DNA of 6,875 nt from Gorillibacterium sp. (GTDB lineage Bacteria; Bacillota; Bacilli; Paenibacillales; NBRC-103111), in NCBI GenBank assembly GCA_023511325.1, contig JAIMBU010000140.1:1-6875 (forward strand), given 5' to 3'. A program made the position numbers and the translations under genes. How positions within the stretch are numbered: the first letter of the stretch is position 1; the number at the start of each line of letters is the position of its first letter. Under the pieces are notes generated by a model. That model was not told the DNA's origin. It saw only the letters and a program-made list of their open reading frames with translations, and did not search any database. This document shows positions 1 through 5,810 of the stretch, piece after piece.

Positions 1-179
1 CTGTCTGACAGCAAGGCCAGACTGTTGGTAAAAAGTCCTCCAAAGAACTCCAAAAACATAATGCCAAAGGTGATTATTAGGGCAATCGTTAACCCCGTTT
101 TATTCCCTTCCTTGCTTAAATCATGATTGTGATGATTGTGCTGTGCATGATCATGATGGTCGTGATTATGGCTATGCAT
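1..179 (-). CDS. czcD: Cation diffusion facilitator (CzcD/CzrB-like Zn2+/Co2+ efflux), N-terminal part only
   Basis: This is the first 59 codons of a CDF-family transporter; the rest lies beyond the left edge. CDF proteins are inner-membrane antiporters that export Zn2+, Co2+ or Cd2+ in exchange for protons. Visible in the sequence: a cytosolic N-terminus with 10 histidines among residues 2-19 (HxH and HH patterns with interspersed Asp and Asn), then the first membrane segment (about residues 28-49, rich in Ile, Phe and Leu), ending in NSLALLSD, the conserved start of TM2 in CzcD/ZitB proteins. The ATG at 179-177 is preceded by AGGAGG at 192-187, which directly follows the TAA stop of the upstream repressor gene. 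With only 13 nt between the genes, co-transcription and probably coupled translation are likely. The paired CzrA-type repressor supports a zinc/cobalt role; exact metal specificity cannot be read from this fragment. The symbol is given by family resemblance (czrB is the name in staphylococci). Confidence 0.9.
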   Translation of the reverse strand, partial: MHSHNHDHHDHAQHNHHNHDLSKEGNKTGLTIALIITFGIMFLEFFGGLFTNSLALLSD

Positions 180-186
180 ATAAATT

Positions 187-192
187 CCTCCT
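187..192 (-). promoter_or_regulatory. Ribosome binding site of the CDF gene, abutting the repressor stop codon
   Basis: On the minus strand the repressor stop TAA (195-193) runs straight into AGGAGG (192-187), and the CDF ATG follows 7 nt later. Ribosomes terminating on the repressor message are therefore placed on the initiation site of the transporter, which is an arrangement expected for translational coupling. Confidence 0.75.
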
Positions 193-501
193 TTATTGGT
201 GTTCGCAGTGACTGATTGCTTGTTTTAAAAGCGAGATAACATGGTTGTCATCACAACAATAAATGATAGTGTTTCCTTCCCGTCTTTGTTTGACCAGTCG
301 TAAATTTCGAAGCATGCTCAATTGGTGTGAAATAGCGGATTGAGAAAGCTCCAATACTTCAGTAATATGATTCACCGAGCATTCTTCTTCGGAAAGCAAA
401 TGCAAAATTTTAATCCGTGTCGGGTCGGCTAATGCTTTAAATATTCGCGAAACGTACTCAACTGTTTCTAGTTGTAAAAATGTGTGTTGATTACTATTCA
501 T
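193..501 (-). CDS. czrA: ArsR/SmtB-family metal-sensing repressor, CzrA type
   Basis: A 102-residue winged-helix repressor of the ArsR/SmtB family, which releases DNA when it binds metal. Visible: the N-terminal helix with FKALADPTRIKIL (residues 21-33), the helix-turn-helix with recognition helix around SQSAISHQLSMLRNLRLV (53-70), the wing around RREGNTIIY (73-81), and a C-terminal alpha-5 helix carrying Asp85, His87, His98 and His101. That D-x-H-x10-H-x2-H arrangement is the alpha-5 inter-subunit site of Zn/Co sensors such as staphylococcal CzrA. The ELCVCDL cadmium/lead site of CadC/ArsR is absent; there is only one Cys (Cys41) in that region. The start ATG (501-499) has AGAGGAG at 517-511. 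The gene is first in an operon with the CDF transporter and sits behind a palindromic operator, so it very probably represses itself and the exporter until Zn2+ or Co2+ accumulates. Family and site are seen directly; the metal is inferred. Confidence 0.92.
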   Translation of the reverse strand: MNSNQHTFLQLETVEYVSRIFKALADPTRIKILHLLSEEECSVNHITEVLELSQSAISHQLSMLRNLRLVKQRREGNTIIYCCDDNHVISLLKQAISHCEHQ

Positions 502-522
502 TTATGTAATCTCCTCTATAGT

Positions 523-548
523 TATATATGAACATATGCTCATATATA
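523..548 (-). promoter_or_regulatory. CzrA-type operator (26-bp imperfect palindrome)
   Basis: The core reads ATATGAACATATGCTCATAT and is extended by TA steps on both sides. It is symmetric about the 535/536 step over 26 bp, with a single mismatched pair (A532 against C539). The TGAACATATGnTCA-type core resembles operators of CzrA/SmtB-like repressors, known from the family. It overlaps the edge of the -10 box (548-553) and the predicted transcription start near 541, so a bound repressor would block RNA polymerase. Binding by the adjacent repressor is inferred. Confidence 0.85.
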
Positions 549-576
549 GAATATATTTAATGGATACGATTGTCAA
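548..576 (-). promoter_or_regulatory. SigA-type promoter of the czrA-czcD operon
   Basis: Read on the minus strand there is a perfect -35 TTGACA (576-571), a 17-nt spacer and -10 TATTCT (553-548), placing the start near 541 and giving a leader of about 40 nt. The -10 touches the operator palindrome. Confidence 0.85.
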
Positions 577-793
577 GTTTTCTGTTTGTTGATTGAAGGG
601 TAGCGTTACGCTAATAGAGAACCATCCCTTAGTACATGTTCTCCACCATCTACCGCAGCAGCGGCATCATAATATTCTGTCACTTATTTTAAAATTGATT
701 ACTTGAGTCCTCACTCTTTTTCAAGATGGGGGCTATTTACGCTTATTCTTTTTGCATGCAAAATAATCGGTTCCCCCCGGAGAAAGCAAGTGG
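577..793. other. Intergenic spacer between two divergent operons; no confident gene
   Basis: This is part of a 370-nt gene-free gap between the metal-efflux operon and the ABC operon. It holds the odd-length palindrome TAGCGTTACGCTA (601-613) and the even palindrome TTTTGCATGCAAAA (750-763). It also holds a 25-codon minus-strand frame (683-606, GTG to TAA) rich in Ala, Gly and Asp, preceded by an in-frame stop and without a convincing Shine-Dalgarno. That frame may be a decayed gene end or chance; I do not recognise it. Apart from the outward promoters at the two ends I see no RNA gene or riboswitch. Confidence 0.5.
750..763. promoter_or_regulatory. Perfect 14-bp palindrome upstream of the ABC operon promoter (candidate operator)
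   Basis: TTTTGCATGCAAAA is an exact inverted repeat centred on GCATGC. Its right end lies 30 nt before the -10 box at 794, just upstream of where a -35 would be, a usual position for an activator or repressor site. The loop-less symmetry argues for protein binding rather than an RNA hairpin. No regulator gene is adjacent, so the cognate protein is unknown. Confidence 0.4.
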
Positions 794-799
794 TATAAT
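791..799 (+). promoter_or_regulatory. Extended -10 promoter of the ABC exporter operon
   Basis: TGGTATAAT combines a consensus -10 (TATAAT, 794-799) with the TGn extension, which can make up for a missing -35. The -35 position (about 770-776) is C-rich and poor. Transcription would start near 806, leaving a leader of about 65 nt before the GTG start. Confidence 0.65.
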
Positions 800-861
800 C
801 ACTTTAGTTTTTCGAGAGCTTGGCGAGCAGAAGAGTGCAGCAAGTGGAAACCAACAGAAAC

Positions 862-867
862 AGGTGA
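862..867 (+). promoter_or_regulatory. Ribosome binding site that selects the GTG start of the first ABC gene
   Basis: AGGTGA lies 4 nt before GTG at 872. The first in-frame ATG comes much later inside the membrane domain, so GTG with this Shine-Dalgarno is the best start. Confidence 0.6.
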
Positions 868-871
868 TCAG

Positions 872-2647
872 GTGTTTCAACTTAAATGGCTTTGGCAGAA
901 CCTGAAGGGGGATCGGGCGCGGTACATTATCGCCCTTTGTCTGTCGGTGATCGTCTCATCGCTTACGATCGTTAATCCGTACATCGGCCAGCAGATCGTC
1001 GATACCTTCATCGTCGGTAAGGATGCGGCTCAGAATTTGGCTCAGGAACGGAGTTTGTTGATCTGGCTGTGCCTGGCCATGATCGGCTTTTCCCTGTTGC
1101 GCTCGGGTATGGCCTACTATACCAGCATCCAGTATGAGAAATCTTCACAAAACATGCTTTACCGGGTCCGCATTGATCTGTACAACAAAATCCAGGGACA
1201 GGACATGCGGTATTACGACCAGAACCGAACCGGTGATCTCATGACCAGGATGACTGGCGATCTGGATATGGTCCGACACTCACTCGCGTGGATCATCAAG
1301 ACCATCATTGAATCATTGACAATCTTTGTGGCAGCGGTGGTGTTTTTCTTCACCATCGACTCCGAGCTAACGCTATGGCTACTGCTGCTGTCGCCATTCA
1401 TCCTGGTGGTGGCGTATCTGTTCGCGAAGCATGTGCGGCCCATGTACGTCGACCTGCGTGAACGGCTGTCCCAGCTCAACACGATCACTCAGGAGAACAT
1501 CGCTGGCAACCGAGTAGTTAAGGCCTTTGCCCGCGAGGAATACGAGATCGAGAAATTTACTGAGAAAAATGTCAATTACTCCACCGCCAACAAGAAAGCC
1601 GCCCTCGTCTGGCTGGATTACTTCCCATATCTGGAAACCTTCGCCCAAGGCTTCAATGTGATCCTGCTGCTGGCCGGCGGGCTTTTCGTCATGAACGGCC
1701 GCATCACCTTCGGGGAGTACGCCGCCTTTTCCTCACTGATCTGGGGCCTCTCCAATCCGATGCGGAACATCGGTATCATCATCAACGATTTCCAGCGTTT
1801 CTTCGCCAGCGTCACCAAGATCATGGAAGTGTATTACGCCCATCCCGAAATCGCCAACAAGCATCTGCCGGTTGGTACAAGACGGTACAAAGGCGCCATC
1901 CGCTTTGATCGCGTCAGCTTCAAATACGACAGCACGAAGGTGCTGGATAACATCAGCTTCACCGTGGAGCCAGGAGAAACCATTGCCATCATGGGTGCCA
2001 CCGGCGCGGGCAAGACCTCTCTCATCAACCTGATCCCGCGTTTCTACGATGTCTCGGAAGGCCGTGTGCTGGTGGACGGCGTGGATGTGCGGAAGCTAGA
2101 ACTGGATGAGCTGCGGGGCAACATTGGCATCGCTACTCAGGATGTGCTGTTGTTCTCCGACACCATCGACGGCAACATCGCCTATGGCGTTCCGGAGCTA
2201 CCGGAGGAAGAGACGATCGCCTTTGCTCGTTTAGCTGCCGCCCATGAATTCATCACCCGGATGCCGCAAGGCTATGACACCGTAGTTGGTGAACGGGGGG
2301 TCGGCCTGTCGGGCGGTCAGAAACAGCGGATCGCTCTCGCCCGAGCCATGGCGGTTCGTCCGCCCATCCTGATTCTGGACGACACTACCTCAGCCGTCGA
2401 CTTGGAGACCGAGGAGCATATTCAGCAAAGCCTGCGGGAGTTGGACTTCCCGTGCACCAAGATCATCATTGCCCAGCGGGTGTCCACCACCGCAGCAGCC
2501 GACCGCATCCTTATCTTGGAGAACGGCCGCGTGATCGAGGATGGTACCCATGCCGAGCTACTGGCCAAGCGGGGCTATTATTATGATGTATTTGTCCTGC
2601 AGAACGAGGGCATTGGAAGGCAGGTGAACGCCCATGGCAACTCGTAA
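872..2647 (+). CDS. Heterodimeric ABC exporter, subunit with the degenerate ATP site (TM287/BmrC/EfrA-like)
   Basis: A 591-residue half-transporter: six membrane segments in residues about 16-300 (two near 16-36 and 63-83, a hairpin near 139-186, two near 245-300) followed by a nucleotide-binding domain from about 340. Motifs: A-loop Tyr352, Walker A GATGAGKT (375-382, Lys381), Q-loop Gln423, canonical signature LSGGQ (479-483), Walker B aspartate Asp503. The next residue, normally the catalytic Glu, is Asp504, and the switch histidine is Gln535. Its own Walker site is therefore degenerate, while its signature serves the partner's active site, as known for heterodimeric exporters such as TM287/288, BmrCD and LmrCD. 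These proteins pump drugs, dyes or lipids out of the cytoplasmic membrane. The start is GTG with AGGTGA 4 nt upstream. The gene overlaps the partner gene by 14 nt, giving equimolar expression. Substrate is unknown; the B. subtilis YfiB/YheI group is the nearest I can suggest. GC content is well above the flanks. Confidence 0.93.
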   Translation: MFQLKWLWQNLKGDRARYIIALCLSVIVSSLTIVNPYIGQQIVDTFIVGKDAAQNLAQERSLLIWLCLAMIGFSLLRSGMAYYTSIQYEKSSQNMLYRVRIDLYNKIQGQDMRYYDQNRTGDLMTRMTGDLDMVRHSLAWIIKTIIESLTIFVAAVVFFFTIDSELTLWLLLLSPFILVVAYLFAKHVRPMYVDLRERLSQLNTITQENIAGNRVVKAFAREEYEIEKFTEKNVNYSTANKKAALVWLDYFPYLETFAQGFNVILLLAGGLFVMNGRITFGEYAAFSSLIWGLSNPMRNIGIIINDFQRFFASVTKIMEVYYAHPEIANKHLPVGTRRYKGAIRFDRVSFKYDSTKVLDNISFTVEPGETIAIMGATGAGKTSLINLIPRFYDVSEGRVLVDGVDVRKLELDELRGNIGIATQDVLLFSDTIDGNIAYGVPELPEEETIAFARLAAAHEFITRMPQGYDTVVGERGVGLSGGQKQRIALARAMAVRPPILILDDTTSAVDLETEEHIQQSLRELDFPCTKIIIAQRVSTTAAADRILILENGRVIEDGTHAELLAKRGYYYDVFVLQNEGIGRQVNAHGNS

Positions 2648-4412
2648 TAAATTTGACGTCGACGAAAATCTGGAATCGCCGTTTGACATCCGCCATTTCC
2701 GCCGAGCGATGGTCTACATCCGCAAACAGCAGAAGCCGATGCTGCTCGCCTTCGCGCTAAGTGCCCTGTCAGCGGGTATCGCCCTGACCGCGCCGCTTAT
2801 CATGCAGCATGTCATCGACGTGACAATTCCGAACCAGAATGCTTCCGGGCTGGTGGGCTGGTCGCTGCTGATGCTGGCCACCATCCTCATCAGCGTCATT
2901 CTAGCCACCATCCGCTCCCGGATCATGACCCGAGTCGGACAGGAAATTATTTTCGAAATCCGCACAGACCTGTTCAAGCATTTGCAGGAGCTGCCCTTCC
3001 AATATTACGATGACCGGCCGCAGGGCAAAATTCTCATCCGCGTCGTCAACTACGTCAATTCCGTGTCGGATGTACTGAGCAACGGTATCATTAACTTCAT
3101 TCTCGAAATCGTCAATCTGATCTTCATCGCCATCTTCATGTTTGCTGTCAACGTACAGCTTTCCCTAGTGATTCTGGCAGGGCTACCCGTATTCCTCGGC
3201 GTCATGCTGTTGATTAAAACGCGACAGCGGCGGGCCTGGCAAGCGGTGTCCAATAAGAGCTCCAACCTCAATGCCTACCTGCAGGAAAGCATCAGCGGCA
3301 TTCGCGTCACTCAGATCTTCACTCGCGAGCAGCACAATGAGGGAATCTTCACTCGACTGTCCGGTAATTTCCGTAAGGAATGGATGCGTGCCGTCTATTT
3401 GAACAATCTGGTGCCGTTCTCAGTGGATAATCTGTCCACCATCGTCACCACCTCCATCTATCTGGTGGGCCTGCTGGCCTTGAGCCCAGGGACCGTGACC
3501 TTTGGTGTCATCCTCGCCATGAGCAGCTATGCGGCGCGGTTCTGGCAGCCGATCCTGAATCTCTCTAACTTGTACAACAGCTTTATCAACGCCGTCGCTT
3601 ATCTGGAGCGAATCTTTGAAACCCTAGATGAGCCGGTGACGGTCAGCGATGTGACAGACGCCAAAGAGCTGCCGCCCATCCAGGGAGGGGTAACCTTCGA
3701 CAACGTCACATTTGCCTATGATCCGGGGACCAATATTCTTGAGAACCTGTCCTTCGAGGTAGAGCCGGGTGAAAGCATCGCCCTGGTCGGACCCACTGGT
3801 GCCGGCAAGACGACAGTGGTCAATCTCATCTCCCGCTTCTACAACGTCACCGACGGGCAGATCCGGATCGATGGGCATGATATTTCCCAGGTTAGCCTTC
3901 GCTCTCTACGTAGCCAGATGGGTATCATGCTGCAGGATAGCTTCATTTTCTCGGGTACGATTCTCGACAACATCCGCTACGGCAAGCTGGATGCCACCGA
4001 GGAGGAGATTATCGCCGCCGCGAAGACGGTCTGCGCCGACGAGTTCATCCGCGAGTTCCCGGACGGATATCTCACCGAGGTCAACGAACGCGGCTCCAAG
4101 CTGTCCCAGGGGCAGCGGCAGTTGATTTCCTTCGCCCGCACACTGCTGGCTGATCCGCGTATTCTCATTCTAGACGAAGCTACCTCGTCCATCGACGCGA
4201 AGACGGAACGTCTGCTGCAACAGGGCCTGAACGAGTTGCTCAAGGGCCGCACCTCCTTCATCATTGCCCACCGTCTATCCACGGTAAAGAACTGCGACCG
4301 CATCATGTACGTCTGGAACAAAGGCATCGCCGAAAGTGGCTCTCACAACGAACTGATGGCGCAGCAGGGACTTTACCACCGGTTGTACTCGGCACAGAAG
4401 ATGGAGGTCTAA
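2634..4412 (+). CDS. Heterodimeric ABC exporter, subunit with the catalytic ATP site (TM288/BmrD/EfrB-like)
   Basis: A 592-residue half-transporter, partner of the preceding gene. The membrane domain spans residues about 34-310 (segments near 34-60, 73-95, a hairpin near 149-196, and 260-310). The ATPase domain has A-loop Tyr362, Walker A GPTGAGKT (386-393, Lys392), Q-loop Gln434, signature LSQGQ (490-494) in place of LSGGQ, Walker B Asp514 followed by catalytic Glu515, and switch histidine His546. In the sandwich dimer, this subunit's intact Walker A/B/H-loop pairs with the partner's LSGGQ to make the hydrolytic site. Its altered LSQGQ faces the partner's degenerate Walker site. This complementary pattern strongly supports an obligate heterodimer. 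The ATG lies inside the last codons of the upstream gene (14-nt overlap, +1-shifted frame), so translation is probably coupled; the terminator 56 nt downstream closes the two-gene operon. Role in multidrug or lipid export is inferred from family. Confidence 0.93.
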   Translation: MATRNKFDVDENLESPFDIRHFRRAMVYIRKQQKPMLLAFALSALSAGIALTAPLIMQHVIDVTIPNQNASGLVGWSLLMLATILISVILATIRSRIMTRVGQEIIFEIRTDLFKHLQELPFQYYDDRPQGKILIRVVNYVNSVSDVLSNGIINFILEIVNLIFIAIFMFAVNVQLSLVILAGLPVFLGVMLLIKTRQRRAWQAVSNKSSNLNAYLQESISGIRVTQIFTREQHNEGIFTRLSGNFRKEWMRAVYLNNLVPFSVDNLSTIVTTSIYLVGLLALSPGTVTFGVILAMSSYAARFWQPILNLSNLYNSFINAVAYLERIFETLDEPVTVSDVTDAKELPPIQGGVTFDNVTFAYDPGTNILENLSFEVEPGESIALVGPTGAGKTTVVNLISRFYNVTDGQIRIDGHDISQVSLRSLRSQMGIMLQDSFIFSGTILDNIRYGKLDATEEEIIAAAKTVCADEFIREFPDGYLTEVNERGSKLSQGQRQLISFARTLLADPRILILDEATSSIDAKTERLLQQGLNELLKGRTSFIIAHRLSTVKNCDRIMYVWNKGIAESGSHNELMAQQGLYHRLYSAQKMEV

Positions 4413-4467
4413 AGCACGCCGTCTAGTTTGAATAAACGACTGCGTCACCTCATTAGATAAACAACGA

Positions 4468-4517
4468 AAAGAACCTTCCGTTCTACCTGCTCGCAGGAGA
4501 ATGGAGGGTTCTTTTTT
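4468..4517 (+). terminator. Intrinsic terminator of the ABC operon
   Basis: A 17-bp outer stem (4468-4484 with 4498-4514, two G-U wobbles) continues, after a bulged A4485, into an inner CCTGC/GCAGG stem with a 2-nt loop as written. Six Ts (4512-4517) end it. The left arm is preceded by Cs and four As (4467-4470), so it may work weakly on the minus strand too, for the convergent esterase gene. Confidence 0.92.
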
Positions 4518-4549
4518 ATAAGCTTGGGAAATAGGCCATAACTATATTT

Positions 4550-4590
4550 AAAAAAAGAGTCCAAGCAAGCACTAACACCACTTAAGACTC
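4550..4590 (-). terminator. Intrinsic terminator of the esterase gene
   Basis: Read on the minus strand, GAGTC (4590-4586) begins inside the TGA stop codon and pairs with GACTC (4561-4557). The stem extends by about four pairs (one bulge and one G-U), and seven Ts follow (4556-4550). It is weaker than the facing terminator but well placed. Confidence 0.65.
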
Positions 4591-5527
4591 ATTCAGGTTC
4601 TATGGGTTTAAAGGCTTTTTTCAAGACCTCTATTCTTCGCGCTACACTCTGAAGGACAATTTCACTTTTTTCGGCAATATCGAACCCATGAACTGTTCCT
4701 TTTGTCTTATACAGTTCAACATGAATACCATTCTCCATCAAGGCTTCGGCAAAATTAATCCCTTCGTCCCGTAAACAGTCAAACTCTGAAACTTCAACAT
4801 AGGAATCGGGCAAATTTTCTAAAGAGGCTGCCTCCATAGGAGATGCATATTCTCTGTTATGATGTACGCCATCCTTGAGGTATAATTTCCACATTTTCTC
4901 ATTTAGTTTGGAATTCCACATAGGCGTATCTATATATTTTTTAATCGATTCCGTAATTTGTCTTGCATCTGTTACCGGATAAATGAGCATTTGAAAACAA
5001 ATACCAGGAGCTTTTCGATCCCGAGCCATTAGATTGACAGCAGCAGCAAGCGCACCACCTGCGCTATCTCCGCCAAGCGCTATTCTATTCTTATCAATGC
5101 CAAGTCCTTCCGCATTTTGACAAACCCATTCAAATGCAGCATAGCAATCTTCAACACCAACGGGGAAAGCATATTTAGGCGCCAACCTGTAATCAACAAA
5201 AATCACTTTACAAGGTGTCTTTAAGGCATACTCACAGACTAAATTCTTATGATAGGGTGCTGCTTTTAAGGCAAAGGCTCCTCCGTGTAAATAAATAAGA
5301 CAAGGAGCGTTTGCTTCAATATCCTTTGGTTCATAAATGATCAGCTCGATCATTCCATTTTGATAGCCTGGAATCTGCTTTTTTGTTGCACTCACACCCT
5401 CAGGTGGTTTTATTTTATTCACACTGCTCGCTATAAGCATATTGATCAGTGGCAATAGCAATGGAGATAAGGGAAGCTTCGTGTTTTCATATTTACTAAA
5501 ATCACTATGGATGTTGTATTTACTCAT
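4589..5527 (-). CDS. Alpha/beta hydrolase, hormone-sensitive-lipase family (family IV) esterase
   Basis: A 312-residue cytosolic carboxylesterase-type enzyme of the alpha/beta-hydrolase-3 fold, which hydrolyses short-to-medium acyl esters. Visible: the oxyanion-hole motif HGGAF (81-85; the usual HGGG with the third Gly changed to Ala), DYRLAP (112-117), the nucleophile elbow GGDSAGG (152-158, Ser155), the acid in EFDCLRDEG (Asp250) and the catalytic histidine in VHGFD (His280). The triad is complete and the length is normal for the family. There is no signal peptide; residues 21-36 are hydrophobic but belong to the cap region. The ATG at 5527 has AGGAG about 7 nt upstream. It is monocistronic, with its own terminator, converging on the ABC operon and divergent from the MFS gene. 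A link to the efflux genes (for instance detoxifying an ester) is speculative; substrate unknown. Sampled GC is lower than in the ABC genes. Confidence 0.9.
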   Translation of the reverse strand: MSKYNIHSDFSKYENTKLPLSPLLLPLINMLIASSVNKIKPPEGVSATKKQIPGYQNGMIELIIYEPKDIEANAPCLIYLHGGAFALKAAPYHKNLVCEYALKTPCKVIFVDYRLAPKYAFPVGVEDCYAAFEWVCQNAEGLGIDKNRIALGGDSAGGALAAAVNLMARDRKAPGICFQMLIYPVTDARQITESIKKYIDTPMWNSKLNEKMWKLYLKDGVHHNREYASPMEAASLENLPDSYVEVSEFDCLRDEGINFAEALMENGIHVELYKTKGTVHGFDIAEKSEIVLQSVARRIEVLKKAFKPIEPE

Positions 5528-5644
5528 CGCGTTTCTCCTAATTAATATTATTTCAGATTATTTTCACTCAAAAGTATACTTAGAGTTTATCATATCCTTT
5601 TTGTTTCACAAAAATTTCAATTAACAGATATATTAATTACAGAT

Positions 5645-5667
5645 AGCTGGGAACTCCAGCTCTTTTT
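5645..5667 (+). terminator. Small terminator-like hairpin in the divergent spacer
   Basis: AGCTGG (5645-5650) and CCAGCT (5656-5661) form a 6-bp stem with a GAACT loop, followed by C and five Ts. It faces rightward but no rightward gene precedes it within the window after the ABC terminator. It could shield the MFS promoter from read-through or be incidental. Confidence 0.3.
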
Positions 5668-5718
5668 CTCATTCCTATTTATCGCCTTCTTTTACATAAA
5701 GTCCTTATCATTTTTCTA

Positions 5719-5747
5719 TTGCAATGGGAGTGGATATAATATATCAT
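5719..5747 (+). promoter_or_regulatory. Predicted promoter of the MFS transporter gene
   Basis: TTGCAA (5719-5724), a 17-nt spacer and TATCAT (5742-5747) would start transcription near 5754, at the left edge of the operator palindrome. A consensus TATAAT at 5735-5740 is an alternative -10 but has only a T-rich, poor -35. The true start may use either. Confidence 0.55.
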
Positions 5748-5754
5748 ACTTTCA

Positions 5755-5780
5755 TAAGATACGGAACGGTCCGTACCTTA
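5755..5780 (+). promoter_or_regulatory. TetR-family-style operator in front of the MFS gene
   Basis: The core TACGGAACGGTCCGTA (5760-5775) is flanked by TAAG and CTTA arms, giving a 26-bp inverted repeat centred at 5767/5768 with two mismatched pairs (5759/5776 and 5766/5769). The length, the GG-TCC-rich core and the position immediately after the predicted start fit a TetR/QacR/LmrA-like repressor site, inferred from family knowledge. No such repressor is encoded in the window; it may lie beyond the right edge. Confidence 0.75.
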
Positions 5781-5810
5781 AAATAGGAAAATATGAAAGG
5801 ACACATCCAC

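Noticed and set aside
121..180. Repetitive CAT/ATGATG-rich DNA looking like a short tandem repeat
   Set aside because: It is explained by His/Asp/Asn codons of the CDF metal-binding N-terminus.
835..867. 10-codon GTG-started leader peptide before the ABC operon, as in the bmrB attenuator of bmrCD
   Set aside because: Its stop falls in the ABC gene's Shine-Dalgarno, but there is no good ribosome binding site, no strong alternative hairpins and no terminator in the leader; length is within chance.
3769..4125. 118-codon plus-strand open frame inside the second ABC gene
   Set aside because: It overlaps the Walker A to signature region of a clearly real ATPase domain in another frame; its Arg/Ser/Pro-rich translation is typical of an out-of-frame reading of GC-rich DNA.
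3977..4327. 116-codon minus-strand open frame
   Set aside because: Antisense to the conserved NBD of the second ABC subunit, with low-complexity Ser/Arg content and no ribosome binding site evidence or family motif.
5442..5624. 60-codon plus-strand frame opposite the esterase start
   Set aside because: Mostly antisense to the esterase N-terminus and its leader; no Shine-Dalgarno and AT-rich hydrophobic translation expected by chance.
5528..5640. Promoter for the esterase on the minus strand
   Set aside because: Several AT-rich hexamers (for example TATGAT, TATACT) exist but none has a matching -35 at proper spacing, so I could not choose one.
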